This document shows, one piece after another, positions 8,431-17,756 of a stretch of DNA of 64,000 nt. The stretch comes from Methylobacterium sp. NMS14P (GTDB lineage Bacteria > Pseudomonadota > Alphaproteobacteria > Rhizobiales > Beijerinckiaceae). The stretch lies in NCBI RefSeq assembly GCF_028583545.1, contig NZ_CP087106.1, positions 2,238,501 to 2,302,500 on the forward strand, given 5' to 3'. The notes beneath the pieces are model-generated. The model was not told the origin of the DNA. It was given only the letters and a program-made list of their open reading frames with translations, and ran no database searches. The position numbers and the translations under genes are program-made. The first letter of the stretch is position 1. Each line of letters opens with the position of its first letter.

Positions 8431-9092
8431 GTCGTCTGCCTCGCCGCCTCATCCTGGGCCGCCTTCCGCGCCCGGGATCGGTTCTCGTTGCTGACGGCGA
8501 TGAGGTCGTTCATGCGAGCCACATCCCGAAGGTCGAGCGTGCCGTCGAACAGCTCGCTGTAGAGGCAGTGCTTGTGCTGCATCGGTGCAAAGAGCCAGGA
8601 CTGGCCGTCGGGCATCAGCACGGGGTCGTAGCTGGGCCCCTCCTCGATCCGATCAAACGAGACCGGCGTGTACGAGAAGTAGCCGTGCAGATTGTCGCCG
8701 AGGATCCGGACGACCAGCAGGACCACTCTGCCGGCACCGAGGTCGTCGAACAGCGGCACGCCCTCGGCTGCGTCCCAGACGGGCTGCCAGTCCCCGCCCT
8801 CACGTCGCTCGACACCAGTCAGCGCCAGATCGAACAGAGCGCTTAGAGTCTCCGGTGCGATGTCCTTCACGGCGTCGGCGAAGGCTGTCGTGAGATCGTC
8901 CGTCGCGGCGCCGCGCTGAGCTCGAGCGCGCTTCTGCCCGTCCTCAAGTGCCGGCCGCAGAACCCGCAGCGATTCCCACTGATCCCAGGCAGAGAGCCGG
9001 GCGGCGCGATAGGTCTCGCCGCAGAATGCGAAAGGACGAGGTTGCGCGGCCCGCATGCGAGTTCCAGTTTTCTCGTCGTCCAGATCCGACAA
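8427..9092 (-). CDS. Phage tail protein of unknown role
   Basis: 221 aa, mixed alpha/beta, with DWQPVWDAAEGVPLFDDLG in the middle and an Arg/Ala-rich C-terminus. It overlaps the Dit-like gene by 4 nt and lies downstream of the tape measure gene. Its start is only 19 nt from the divergent exported-protein gene at 9112. I recognise no family; the position suggests tail or baseplate assembly. Confidence 0.6.
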   Translation of the reverse strand: MSDLDDEKTGTRMRAAQPRPFAFCGETYRAARLSAWDQWESLRVLRPALEDGQKRARAQRGAATDDLTTAFADAVKDIAPETLSALFDLALTGVERREGGDWQPVWDAAEGVPLFDDLGAGRVVLLVVRILGDNLHGYFSYTPVSFDRIEEGPSYDPVLMPDGQSWLFAPMQHKHCLYSELFDGTLDLRDVARMNDLIAVSNENRSRARKAAQDEAARQTT

Positions 9093-9111
9093 GCCCTATG
9101 GAGCGACCCAC

Positions 9112-9408
9112 TTGAAACCGAAGCGCTACATCCTCGCCGCCGCCGCCATGGCCTCAATGGCTGCGACCGCGCATGCGCAGGATTTCCAGGGCGACCTCAA
9201 GAAATTCTGCGTTTCGACGGAGCAGCAGCACTGCTTCATCAAGGCCGGCAACGATCTGTGCCGGTCACCGGGTCGGGGGTGCCACCCTGCAATGGATCAC
9301 CTTCCGGCCAAGATCATCAGCAAGTCGGGCTCCACCTATAAGGTGCAGACCGAGGAGGGTGTCAGCTTCGTTCGAGGCAGCGCCTTCCTGATCACGCCCG
9401 GCGATTGA
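9112..9408 (+). CDS. Small exported protein (moron candidate)
   Basis: 98 aa from a TTG at 9112, chosen because GGAG lies 8 nt upstream; an ATG at 9055 in frame would lie inside the divergent gene. A signal peptide (KPKRYILAAAAMASMAATAHA) is followed by a 75-residue mature domain with four Cys (FCVST, HCFIK, LCRSPGRGC), probably two disulfides. It is on the opposite strand to every surrounding tail gene and its stop codon is flush with the stop of the tape measure gene. This fits a lysogenic-conversion moron. Function unknown. Confidence 0.65.
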   Translation: MKPKRYILAAAAMASMAATAHAQDFQGDLKKFCVSTEQQHCFIKAGNDLCRSPGRGCHPAMDHLPAKIISKSGSTYKVQTEEGVSFVRGSAFLITPGD

Positions 9409-11799
9409 TCACGCCAGTGACGAGCGCAGGTTCCTGACGAGGTCGCTGTTTCGATAGCCGGCGACCGTGCCGATGTGGTCGGCGGCCCGCTTCGGATCGT
9501 CGACCCCGCGGACGTGCGTGTCGCCCTGCTTGATGCTGACGTGCACCGTCTTACTATTGTCGTTGCTCGTCGCAGGCGCTGCCGGCGAGGTGAAGGATGG
9601 CAGGTTGCCGTTGAAAGCGCCAGGGATCCCGTTCGGCAGGATGTCCTTCGCCGTGACCGGCTTCCGCTCTGGCTTGGGTGCCGACGCAGTAGGCGCATTC
9701 GCGGGGATCGAGCGGATCGCCCCGCTCGGCATCCGCATCGTGCCGTCACCGAGATCGGTACCGACCTGCCCGTCGAGGCCCGTGACCTGACGACCGGCGG
9801 CCGCCTGAGCCGGCTGCTGACGCAACCGATCGAGGAAGGGCTTGCGGATCTGGTAGGCGAGCGCGTGCTTCTGTGGGTTCTCGAATTTCGAGATGCCCTC
9901 GTACAGCGTCTGCTCGTCTGTCGGCGCGCCCATCATAGCGTCGTAGGCCTTGCGGTGGCTGATCGCGCCCGGCAGGCCGAGCATCTCCATCCGCAGGTAC
10001 TGCTGCTGGATGGTCCGATCCCGCCAGTCCTTGCCCTGCGACTCGGCATACTTCCGCAAGAGCGGGAAGCGCGGGTTGCCGTTCTGATCGCTCCACTGCG
10101 CCGTGCCGTGGGCGTGCCCGCTGTCGCCGATCGCGCCAGGGTCGAGGTTTCCTCCGCTCTCGCCCTGCATCATGGCGATCGTAGCCTGCGCCTTGCCCTT
10201 CGGCATGCCGAGGCCGCCATCGGCGACCGGCTTCTGCAGGAAGTCCATCCACGACGCGACGTTCTCGCGGCCCTGCGCCGAGGTTGCACCTCGAGATCGC
10301 CTGCCATCGTTGCCGGTGTAGCTGCCATCCAGTGCGGCGGCCTCGCCGCCCCTGGTGTGTGCCTCTGCGCCACCGCCACCGACCGCTCGCTTCACCGCGC
10401 CCCACGCCCGCCGTGCGAGCCGCCCGGCCGCCCCGAGCGCGCCGCCGGGTGCCGCGCCGGCATGATCCTCATCCCACTGGTCTGAGAGGCCGGGCTTCAG
10501 GTTGTTCGGCGTGGCCAGATCCGCGCCGATCGCGGTGCCGACAGCCACGGTGCCCGTCGCGCCGGCGCCGATGCCGAGGATGGCTAGCAAGCCCTTCCAG
10601 CCGTTCCCGAAGATGCCGAAGGCGCCGAGGATCTTCGACAGCCACGTGGTCGCGATGAACGTGCCGAACACGCCGAGCGCGACCTTCATCTTCTCCGTGT
10701 TGGCGGTGAACTTGCCCGTCTCCTTGTCGAAGTCGCCGAACGCCAGCATCAGCGTGTCGAACCACTTCTTGGCCTCCGGGCTGGTGACCAGTTCCAGTAG
10801 CGCCCGAGCGAGCTCCAACACGACCTGGGCGATGTGGCTGATGACGGCCGCGATCTCGTCGCCATGCTGATCCAGAAAGTCAATGAATTTCTGGAAGGCG
10901 TTGTTCTCGCCCGAGAACAGGTTGGAGGCTACCTTCTGGCCGATGATGCTGATGCTAGCCGCGAGGCTGCCGAAGGTGCGCTGGAGCGCCGCCGCGTCCT
11001 TGGCCGCCTTGTCCGGGTCGAGCCCGGTCTTCCGGAGCTTCTCGTTGTACTCCTCGGTGAACTTGTCGAGCCCCTGGATCAGGGCACGGCCGGTCTTCTC
11101 GTCGATCCCGAAATCCTGGAGGTAAGCGTCCTGCAAGTAGCCGGGCTTGTCCTTGAGCGCCTTGCCGAACTCCTGGAACAGCGCGTCGGCCGAGCGCCGA
11201 GCGCCGCTCGCATCCGTGGTCTTGATCCCGAGCCGCTCGAGCAGCGAGTAGCTGCCGGGGCTCTGCCGCAGCGTGCGGGCGAAGTTCTCCAGGGAGCCGA
11301 CGCCGGCCTCGACAGTGGACCCCATCTGGCTCGCGGCGTAGCCGATCGCTTGGATGTTCCGGACCGTCACGCCGGTGCGCTGCGAGGTGAAGTTCAGGGT
11401 GTCGAAGCCCTGAGCCATCTTCACGACGCCGGCATGCACGCCGAGTGCGGCCGCCTCGATCGCCGCGCCCATGCCGATGGCGACCTTCACGAAATCGCCG
11501 ATCCGCGCCTTGGCCTCCTTCAGGGCGGCGGCCTGCTTCTTGTCCGTCTCGGCGCGGTCGCGCTCCTCCTTCTTGGCCCGCTCTAGGGCCTCTTTCGCGA
11601 GCCGCAGGTTGGTCTCGCGCGTGAGGCGAGCGACCTCCTCCTCGGTCTTCGCACCGGCCCAGCGTGCGTCCTCAATCGCCTTCTCAGCCCGCTCAACGGC
11701 GCGCTGGTAGTCCTCGACCGACTTGGTGGCAGCGGCCTTCGACGCATCGTCGGCCTTGAAGCCGATGGCGACCCACAGCGACTTGAGGACGTCATCCAT
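9409..11799 (-). CDS. Tape measure protein with tail lysozyme domain
   Basis: 796 aa. The N-terminus is a charged coiled coil (residues about 25-90), followed by tape-measure helices and a hydrophobic central segment. A Phage_lysozyme2-type domain spans about residues 515-640, marked by AMMQGESGGNLDPGAIGDSG with the catalytic-type Glu, then GTAQWSDQNG. A Pro/Ala linker and a short beta domain (KTVHVSIKQGDTHVRGV) end it. It sets tail length and probably cleaves peptidoglycan during DNA entry. Confidence 0.9.
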   Translation of the reverse strand: MDDVLKSLWVAIGFKADDASKAAATKSVEDYQRAVERAEKAIEDARWAGAKTEEEVARLTRETNLRLAKEALERAKKEERDRAETDKKQAAALKEAKARIGDFVKVAIGMGAAIEAAALGVHAGVVKMAQGFDTLNFTSQRTGVTVRNIQAIGYAASQMGSTVEAGVGSLENFARTLRQSPGSYSLLERLGIKTTDASGARRSADALFQEFGKALKDKPGYLQDAYLQDFGIDEKTGRALIQGLDKFTEEYNEKLRKTGLDPDKAAKDAAALQRTFGSLAASISIIGQKVASNLFSGENNAFQKFIDFLDQHGDEIAAVISHIAQVVLELARALLELVTSPEAKKWFDTLMLAFGDFDKETGKFTANTEKMKVALGVFGTFIATTWLSKILGAFGIFGNGWKGLLAILGIGAGATGTVAVGTAIGADLATPNNLKPGLSDQWDEDHAGAAPGGALGAAGRLARRAWGAVKRAVGGGGAEAHTRGGEAAALDGSYTGNDGRRSRGATSAQGRENVASWMDFLQKPVADGGLGMPKGKAQATIAMMQGESGGNLDPGAIGDSGHAHGTAQWSDQNGNPRFPLLRKYAESQGKDWRDRTIQQQYLRMEMLGLPGAISHRKAYDAMMGAPTDEQTLYEGISKFENPQKHALAYQIRKPFLDRLRQQPAQAAAGRQVTGLDGQVGTDLGDGTMRMPSGAIRSIPANAPTASAPKPERKPVTAKDILPNGIPGAFNGNLPSFTSPAAPATSNDNSKTVHVSIKQGDTHVRGVDDPKRAADHIGTVAGYRNSDLVRNLRSSLA

Positions 11800-11844
11800 C
11801 GACCACTACCTCGACGCCGCGACCAGATCGGCTAGGTTCAGGCC

Positions 11845-12336
11845 ATGCGCCATGCTCTCGCCTGCCTGCTCATCGCCTTACCCGTCGCAGCCTGGGCGCA
11901 GGGCCGAGCCTCTACCAACGACGACATTTCCAACGCTCTCGGCGGTACCAGCTGGTACCCGCCGGCGGCCCGGCCGAGGTCACCGGCCGACCCCGCCAAC
12001 ACTGGCCAGCCAGCGAAGCCTGCGCGCCCCGCAAGCGAGCCGGCCGAGGAGACGATCCTTTTCATCCCAGGCAGCGATGTGGATGGAGCCTGTGGCCGGC
12101 TTAGCTATGCCCAGTCTCGGATTGAATGCGTGAAGAGCGAGCAGCGTAGCTACGAGCTGATCAAGCGCATGTGGATGTACGCAACCGATCATGCGAAACG
12201 GGAGAGCATTCGCTATGCAGCGCCGATGCGAAATGGCGTCGCCTACTACAACTCGATGGAGTCGTATCTGATCTCATTCATGAGGGACGATCAGACCGCG
12301 CGAGAGATTGCCAACCCTCCGAAGTTTCAACGCTGA
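11845..12336 (+). CDS. Exported protein (second moron candidate)
   Basis: 163 aa. Signal peptide RHALACLLIALPVAAWAQG, then a Pro/Ala-rich linker (residues 30-75) and a compact domain with two Cys (GACGRLSYAQSRIECVKSE) and many Tyr/Met. It lies on the plus strand in the gap between the tape measure and hub genes, opposite to all neighbours. Like the gene at 9112 it is likely expressed from its own promoter in the lysogen. I recognise no family; periplasmic or surface modification is a guess. Confidence 0.65.
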   Translation: MRHALACLLIALPVAAWAQGRASTNDDISNALGGTSWYPPAARPRSPADPANTGQPAKPARPASEPAEETILFIPGSDVDGACGRLSYAQSRIECVKSEQRSYELIKRMWMYATDHAKRESIRYAAPMRNGVAYYNSMESYLISFMRDDQTAREIANPPKFQR

Positions 12337-12341
12337 CCACT

Positions 12342-13280
12342 TCACTGCGGCACGTATTGCCGCAGGTTCTGCGGGACGTAGCCCCGCCCGTCGGCCGAGA
12401 GGCACGTCATCTCGTTGAACCAGGGGCCTCCCGGCCCGCCGTGAGTGTCCCCGATCCGGTTGACCACGATGACCTTGTAGCGGCCGTCCGCGTCGATCGA
12501 TGGCAGCTTTGCGTTCGTGAGCTCACCCGAGATGCTCAGATCCGGCGAGGCCCGCTGGATCGAGCCGTTGTTGATGCGGATCACCCGGCCGGGCATCACG
12601 ATCGGGTTCAGCAGGCTCCGGACGACGATCCCGCCGGGCGTCTGAACCGGAAGTCCGATCAGCCCGGTGTCCGAATTCAGGATGATCTCCGAGCCCGGCA
12701 GCGTGCCATCGTAGGGTAGCACCTGCAGCTGGCCGTTCTGGATGCTCCACTCGGTCTTCGTGGCTCTGGCGGTGTCCCGCAAGATGTCCCGCGCGTTGGA
12801 GAACAGGATGCGGGGACCGTTGAACTTGGTGGTCGGCAGGCCGGCGACGTAGCCCATCGTCACGCCGAAGGCCTTCATCGGCTCCAGGGCGGCGTCGACC
12901 ACGTCCTTGTGTGTCCAGCCCGACGGCAGCGCCTTGTTGGTCACCGCGTGCACGTAGGGCTCGTCGCCGTCGCCGCAGAAGATGTCCAGGCGCTTGTCGA
13001 CGGGCGTCTCCTGGCCGAACCGGGAGAACTTGATGTTGCCCTTGAAGATCACCCCTGGATTGCCCTCGTAGCCGGCCGTCAGGGTGACCTTCGTGAACTC
13101 CTTGTCGATGAACTGCTGCGCCGTCTGCCGGGAGACGTTGTAGATCGAGATCTCGGCGATGTTCGGCGTCTGGCGGGTCTGCTGCTCGACGTGGAACACG
13201 ACGCGCAGGGTCGAGAAATCGCGCTGGCCGGCGCTCCCACTGACGGTGAGGCCGATCTTCCGGAGGTACTGAAGCGCCAT
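12342..13280 (-). CDS. Baseplate hub protein, gpD/gp27-like
   Basis: 312 aa from the ATG at 13280, which overlaps the upstream stop as TGATG. The pattern VFHVEQQTRQTPNIAEISIY followed by KVTLTAGYEGNPGVIFKGNI is that of late-control gpD/hub proteins, where an N-terminal barrel is followed by a gp27-like second barrel. It lies upstream of the tape measure gene here, an order also seen in Pam3-type minimal tails. It should form the trimeric hub at the tube end. Confidence 0.75.
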   Translation of the reverse strand: MALQYLRKIGLTVSGSAGQRDFSTLRVVFHVEQQTRQTPNIAEISIYNVSRQTAQQFIDKEFTKVTLTAGYEGNPGVIFKGNIKFSRFGQETPVDKRLDIFCGDGDEPYVHAVTNKALPSGWTHKDVVDAALEPMKAFGVTMGYVAGLPTTKFNGPRILFSNARDILRDTARATKTEWSIQNGQLQVLPYDGTLPGSEIILNSDTGLIGLPVQTPGGIVVRSLLNPIVMPGRVIRINNGSIQRASPDLSISGELTNAKLPSIDADGRYKVIVVNRIGDTHGGPGGPWFNEMTCLSADGRGYVPQNLRQYVPQ

Positions 13281-13870
13281 CAGGCGGCGGCGGAGGTATC
13301 GGCTCCGCCCACGAACGAGGCTGCGATGGAGCCCATGACCTGCTGAAGCTCCTCCCACAGCTCGGGAAGGATGATCTTGAGCACCTCGCCCGTGATCGCC
13401 AGCACGTCGCCGGCCGACAGGATCATGACCGGGCTGCCGGCCGCATCGTCCCACAAGGTCGGATGCGCTCGGTTCGACGGGTCGTTCACGCAGCGCAGGC
13501 ACGCCTCGACGATGTAGGTCTGATCGTCCTCCGGCATGCGCGCGAAGGCATCAAGCACGGGCGAGAACAGGTCCGCGATGAAGGCCTGCGCCTCAAGCTT
13601 GGTCTCTTCCTCGGCCTCCGTGCCGGCGGCGGCCGCCTCTTCGATCGCCTTTTGGCGCGCCTTGGCCCGGACACGCTGCGCGCGCGACGCTGCCGCGGCG
13701 CTGGCGAGCGCGCTGTTGGCGAAGGCCGAGAGGCGCCGCGCGATGCCGATCACCTTGAGCGGCGGCACGCGCTGGACGGCGTACTCCACGCCGAGCGCCT
13801 CGATGCGCGAGACGGCGGTGGCACGGCGCGCGCGGCTCGCGTTCCGGTCGGCCTGTTGGGTGGTGTTCAT
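13280..13870 (-). CDS. Tail assembly chaperone candidate
   Basis: 196 aa from the ATG at 13870 (a longer frame reaches 13906 but overlaps the tube gene). Mostly helical; residues 25-95 are Ala/Arg-rich and the C-terminal half is acidic (EETKLEAQAFIADLFSPV, PEDDQTYIVEACLRCVND). Lying between the tube and the hub/tape measure genes is the usual place for tail assembly chaperones. No slippery-sequence frameshift product is evident. Confidence 0.55.
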   Translation of the reverse strand: MNTTQQADRNASRARRATAVSRIEALGVEYAVQRVPPLKVIGIARRLSAFANSALASAAAASRAQRVRAKARQKAIEEAAAAGTEAEEETKLEAQAFIADLFSPVLDAFARMPEDDQTYIVEACLRCVNDPSNRAHPTLWDDAAGSPVMILSAGDVLAITGEVLKIILPELWEELQQVMGSIAASFVGGADTSAAA

Positions 13871-13895
13871 CGCTGGAGTGTCCTGCCGACCGACG

Positions 13896-14354
13896 TCAGG
13901 CCGCAACCAGCGTGCCGTCGCCGAGCTGCTGGGCGATGTCGCCGCAGTCGAACATCCACTCGGTAAGGGCCGCGGCCTTCGCCCAAGTTCCGTCGGGGTA
14001 GCGGACGAAGGCGCACTGCGTGGCGTCGACCTCGTCGCCCCAGACGCGGTTGCTCACGGTTAGGATGTTCTGGCCGTGGTAGGCTCCGGAGGAAAACTGG
14101 TAGTTCGCCAGGGTGTTCAGGATCCGGTTGTAGGGGCTGTCCTTTCGCAGGCGCAGCGTGATCCGCCCGGACCGGGTCATGTGCAGCGAGTGGATGACGC
14201 CGCGGGTGGCGCCGCCGGTCATCGTGTTCTGATCGCCGGTGCGAACGACCGTGATGCCCTCGTCGGCCACACCGGACTCGGACAGGATCAGGTCGGCCGT
14301 GCCGGGTCCACTGAGGATCAGGTTCACGTCGGCGAAGGAGTAGGCGACGGTCAT
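13896..14354 (-). CDS. Tail tube protein (DUF3277)
   Basis: 152 aa. The N-terminus YSFADVNLILSGPG and the later VVRTGDQNTMTGGATRGVIHS match the DUF3277 phage tail tube family; the C-terminal half contains VTVSN-type strands ending in a WMFDCGD turn. It directly follows the sheath gene as in other contractile tails. It polymerises into the inner tube. Confidence 0.85.
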   Translation of the reverse strand: MTVAYSFADVNLILSGPGTADLILSESGVADEGITVVRTGDQNTMTGGATRGVIHSLHMTRSGRITLRLRKDSPYNRILNTLANYQFSSGAYHGQNILTVSNRVWGDEVDATQCAFVRYPDGTWAKAAALTEWMFDCGDIAQQLGDGTLVAA

Positions 14355-14367
14355 CGAGGGCTACTCC

Positions 14368-15885
14368 TCAGCGGTCGAGAATGGCGGCGACATTGACGAG
14401 GTGCACGGCGCCCGCGAGCTTCGCCAAGACTTGGTAGGGGACGGACTTTCGCGCCGCTCGATCGGCATCGGACTGCGTCGCCACCGGCGGGTAGTAGACG
14501 TAGTAACCCTTGGGCAGATTGTCCCCGGTGTTGATCGGACCGATCGGCGGCCCGAGCCAGATGCCCTCGGAAATCGACTGATTGGTCACACCGATCTCGC
14601 ACGACGATTTGATGCGGTTGCCGATCTGGGTCATCCCGGCATCGTTCTGTGGCACTTTCGTCTGGGTGCCGTACATTAGGTTGTAGACGTCGACCTGGAT
14701 GCGGTTCTGGAACCAGTCGGCGATGACCCGCTCGTCGATGAAGTCGCCATCGGTCATGACGCCCGCCCAGACGATAGACGTGCCGTTGTTGACCTTGATG
14801 TAGACGTTGCAGTTCTTCGCCTTCAGGGCCGCGAACTGACTTTCGGCGATGTTCTCGGACGCGATACCGGGCTGCTGCTTGTAGGCCAGGGTGATGGCCG
14901 TGTTGCTGCCCTCCCAGTCGACGGTTGCAATACGACCGAACAGGGATGCAGCCGCGTAGGCGTTGTTCGACGAGAACTGGATGAAGGTCCGTGCGAGGTT
15001 GAGGGACTGCAGCTGGCTCGCGAGATCGGCCGACTGCGTGCCGTCGAGGACGTTCGCATTCTGCGTCGTGACGCCGAAGATTCGGCTCTGGCTGGTGGCG
15101 ATGCCCTCAATGAATGAGGCGACCGCGATGACGTCGGAGTCGAGCGGCGCACTGGCGGGCGCCAGGAGCAGCGCGTACCAAGCCGTCGACATGTTCGCGA
15201 GCGTCGCCGCGGCCGAGACGAGCGTCTCGGGGGCGATACCGGGAACAGGGGCGGACGCATCCACGCTCGTGAGGTGCATCAGCGGACCGAGGTCGGTGCC
15301 GCTGCCGGACGCGGTTGCGTAGCTCACGGAGGACGCGGTTCCGGTGGTCGGCGAGACGATGTCGAATCGGTTGTAGACGGCGTCCCACTTGACCGTGACG
15401 CCGGGCACCACCGCGGCGATGGCCGTCTGGATCGCCGAGGCCACGCCGTTGAGGTTCAGCGCGCTCGACAGGTTGATTCCGGTGATGTTGCGGGCCGTCC
15501 CGTCGATGCTGAGCGACAGCGAGCCGTTGCTGACGGCCGTGAAGACCGAGAGCAGCCGCTGCATCGGCGACAGGGTCGCGCCGCGGATGTGTCCGTGGGT
15601 GGCAGCCTGAGCCCACCGGCCGATGAAGAGCGCGCCCGGCTGCGGGCTCTGGCTGAAATAGGCCAGCGCCGCGAGGTATTCGGGCGCCGAGGTGCCGAAG
15701 TCCTGCGCGACGCCCGTGATGCCCGTGTAGAAGCGAAGGCGCTCGCTGGTATCGATCACCCCGGGGGTCGATCCCAGGATCAGCCCGATGCCGAAATTCC
15801 GATAGAGCGCGGCCGTCCGCGAGATCGTGACGGAGACGCTGACAAAGTCGCTGATGTCGACGCCGGGGGCGAGGCCTGCAGCCAT
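14368..15885 (-). CDS. Tail sheath protein (DUF3383)
   Basis: 505 aa. The N-terminus (DFVSVSVTISRTAALYRNFG), central AATLANMSTAWYALLL and C-terminal VTNQSISEGIWLGPPIGPI fit the DUF3383 sheath family at full length. Its presence establishes a contractile tail. It sits immediately upstream of the tube gene. Confidence 0.88.
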   Translation of the reverse strand: MAAGLAPGVDISDFVSVSVTISRTAALYRNFGIGLILGSTPGVIDTSERLRFYTGITGVAQDFGTSAPEYLAALAYFSQSPQPGALFIGRWAQAATHGHIRGATLSPMQRLLSVFTAVSNGSLSLSIDGTARNITGINLSSALNLNGVASAIQTAIAAVVPGVTVKWDAVYNRFDIVSPTTGTASSVSYATASGSGTDLGPLMHLTSVDASAPVPGIAPETLVSAAATLANMSTAWYALLLAPASAPLDSDVIAVASFIEGIATSQSRIFGVTTQNANVLDGTQSADLASQLQSLNLARTFIQFSSNNAYAAASLFGRIATVDWEGSNTAITLAYKQQPGIASENIAESQFAALKAKNCNVYIKVNNGTSIVWAGVMTDGDFIDERVIADWFQNRIQVDVYNLMYGTQTKVPQNDAGMTQIGNRIKSSCEIGVTNQSISEGIWLGPPIGPINTGDNLPKGYYVYYPPVATQSDADRAARKSVPYQVLAKLAGAVHLVNVAAILDR

Positions 15886-15953
15886 GGCAAAAGCGCCGTC
15901 GCCGGCGTCCCTGTGGGTGTTGCGGAGGTGAAGCAGTGCGCCGGAAGGGCGCG

Positions 15954-16574
15954 TCAGGCGCCGGCGGGCGGCGTCGTGCTGAGCGGGCTCGTCAGAAGCT
16001 TCGGGCCGGCGGATGACCCGCCCTGCGCCTTGATCGTTCCGTCAAGGGACTGGACGTTCCGGATCTCGTACCGGCGCTCAATGACCTGGGTCAGCTGAAA
16101 CGCGAGATCCGAGCGCCGCCGGGTCTGAGTGGCGACGATGTCCGGCAGGCGCCGGATGGGATCGAAGCCCACGAGGTTCAGACCATAGACGCGCATCGCC
16201 TCGCGGTTCTGGGCGACATAGAGCGCGTCCCGGGTCAGCTTGGCGTAGAGGTCACCCTTGGGGCCGTAGAAGCTGGCCAGGACGTCCAGGCGGTAGAACG
16301 AGCGCAGGATGCTGTAGCCGTCACCGTCCGGGTGGTGAATCTGCGCGGGGGTGTCGTCCGGCGTCGAGGTCATCACGCCGACCGAGACCCACGTGACCCC
16401 GATGTCGGGGATGTGGGGCTGGTTCGGCTGATCGCGCGGCAGGACGCGGATCGGATCCAGTCCCGTCACTCCGGCGATGAGGCCCGCGATGACGACATCG
16501 AGGGTGAGATCCTCGAGCGGCGCCGGCGTGGTCGGGCCGAGGTAGCCGCCGGTCGAACTATCATTGGTCGCCAT
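15954..16574 (-). CDS. Neck / tail terminator protein
   Basis: 206 aa from the ATG at 16574. Features GLDPIRVLPRDQPNQPHIPD and WVSVGVMTSTPDDT resemble the LIC_12616/gp12-like phage neck family, which joins head connector to sheath and tube. Its start lies inside the end of the GIY-YIG gene (14-nt overlap), suggesting that gene inserted right before it. Confidence 0.6.
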   Translation of the reverse strand: MATNDSSTGGYLGPTTPAPLEDLTLDVVIAGLIAGVTGLDPIRVLPRDQPNQPHIPDIGVTWVSVGVMTSTPDDTPAQIHHPDGDGYSILRSFYRLDVLASFYGPKGDLYAKLTRDALYVAQNREAMRVYGLNLVGFDPIRRLPDIVATQTRRRSDLAFQLTQVIERRYEIRNVQSLDGTIKAQGGSSAGPKLLTSPLSTTPPAGA

Positions 16575-17271
16575 GGAGACGGGCTCTTCTGGCTGCCTTA
16601 CCAGCCGCCTGAGCGGCCAGAACCTTTGCGCGCCATACCGGATCAGCCCACATGGCTTTCCGGTTTGCGCTGTTCGCCGCCCTACCTTCCGGCGTCGAGT
16701 TATAGGATCGCGAGATCCGAGAAAGGTGCTCCCGAGCGCCGGGCTGCGCCGCCTGAGCGACGCCACGGGCTCTATTGGCAGCGATGCGATCCGGGCAGTT
16801 TTGAATTGCCTTTAGCAGAGTCGACATCTTCGCTCGGAACTTCGGATCTGCCTGCTGAGCCTTGCCGTACCGCCTAAGCTTCTCACGCGCCTCGACGGTC
16901 ATGCTCTCGCGAGCCTTGAGGCTCAGAAGGGCTCTGAGCTCTTCGGAATGACCTGAGACCCCGTCTCCACCCTCAGTGTGGTTCGCCAGTATCCCGGTGC
17001 CCTGATCGAGCCGGCCATATTCTGCGATGAGGGCTCGCTCCAGGGCGAAGGCCTCAGCTGCATCTTCGCATTCCCGCAAAACGATGTAGCCGACTTCATC
17101 GCCCGCAGCGATCATCCTGCGGATCATTTTACACTTTAGGCTTCCACCGCCGCTCTTCGCCTCACGAAGATGATCTGCGAACCGTGCTCGGGAGCCCTTA
17201 CCTATGTAGAAGGGCCGGCCATCGGGCCTGAGCAATGCGTAGACCCTGAACTCTCGCCGATATCTGCCCAT
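16561..17271 (-). CDS. GIY-YIG homing-type endonuclease
   Basis: 236 aa. The N-terminal 95 residues hold the GIY-YIG fold: VYALLRPDGRPFYIGKG, then Arg at RARFADHL and the Glu in ALERALIAEYGRLD. The C-terminal 100 residues contain repeated DNA-binding segments with NRKAMWADPVWRAKVLA, of the NUMOD type. Lying alone between connector and neck genes, it is probably a free-standing selfish endonuclease. Confidence 0.85.
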   Translation of the reverse strand: MGRYRREFRVYALLRPDGRPFYIGKGSRARFADHLREAKSGGGSLKCKMIRRMIAAGDEVGYIVLRECEDAAEAFALERALIAEYGRLDQGTGILANHTEGGDGVSGHSEELRALLSLKARESMTVEAREKLRRYGKAQQADPKFRAKMSTLLKAIQNCPDRIAANRARGVAQAAQPGAREHLSRISRSYNSTPEGRAANSANRKAMWADPVWRAKVLAAQAAGKAARRARLHGDQ

Positions 17272-17308
17272 ACAGACATCTTAGCTGGCCGTCCTATTCT
17301 TACAAGTA

Positions 17309-17743
17309 CTAGCCATAGAACCCGCCCCCGGGTGCGGGCGCCGGAACGCCGGGCGTGTCCAGCGGGTCGGCGGGCTCGATGGTGGCCAGCTTGCAGATCG
17401 CCTGCGTGTAGCCATCGCCGAACAGCCAGGGCTTGGCCTGGATGATCCGGTAGCTGTCCCCGTTCCAGAACACGACGTCCGGCTCGCGGGTGCGGCTGCC
17501 GGTCGTGAGCGGGTATCGGGTGTAGACCGTGATGTCGCCCTGGATCATGTCGCCGGCGCTGGACTGGATCAGGTCGCGGCCGCCGTCGGGGATTACGACC
17601 GCCATGACCACGACACCGCCGGGCACGATCTCGATCGCCACCGCGAGGCCGTCGGACCCGACCTGCTCGACCGACGACAGGACCGTGATCGGCGTGTTGA
17701 AGTCGGGGTCGTCGAGGACGTCGCTGACGTCGAGGTCGGCCAT
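17309..17743 (-). CDS. Head-tail connector / stopper protein
   Basis: 144 aa, beta-rich (PGGVVVMAVVIPDG; DITVYTRYPLTTGSR; PDVVFWNGDSYRIIQ). The pattern of a nucleotide-entry ring protein with an RIIQAKPW strand is common to stopper-type head completion proteins. It lies among connector genes. Family not certain. Confidence 0.6.
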   Translation of the reverse strand: MADLDVSDVLDDPDFNTPITVLSSVEQVGSDGLAVAIEIVPGGVVVMAVVIPDGGRDLIQSSAGDMIQGDITVYTRYPLTTGSRTREPDVVFWNGDSYRIIQAKPWLFGDGYTQAICKLATIEPADPLDTPGVPAPAPGGGFYG

Positions 17744-17756
17744 GAGAGGCGGAGCC

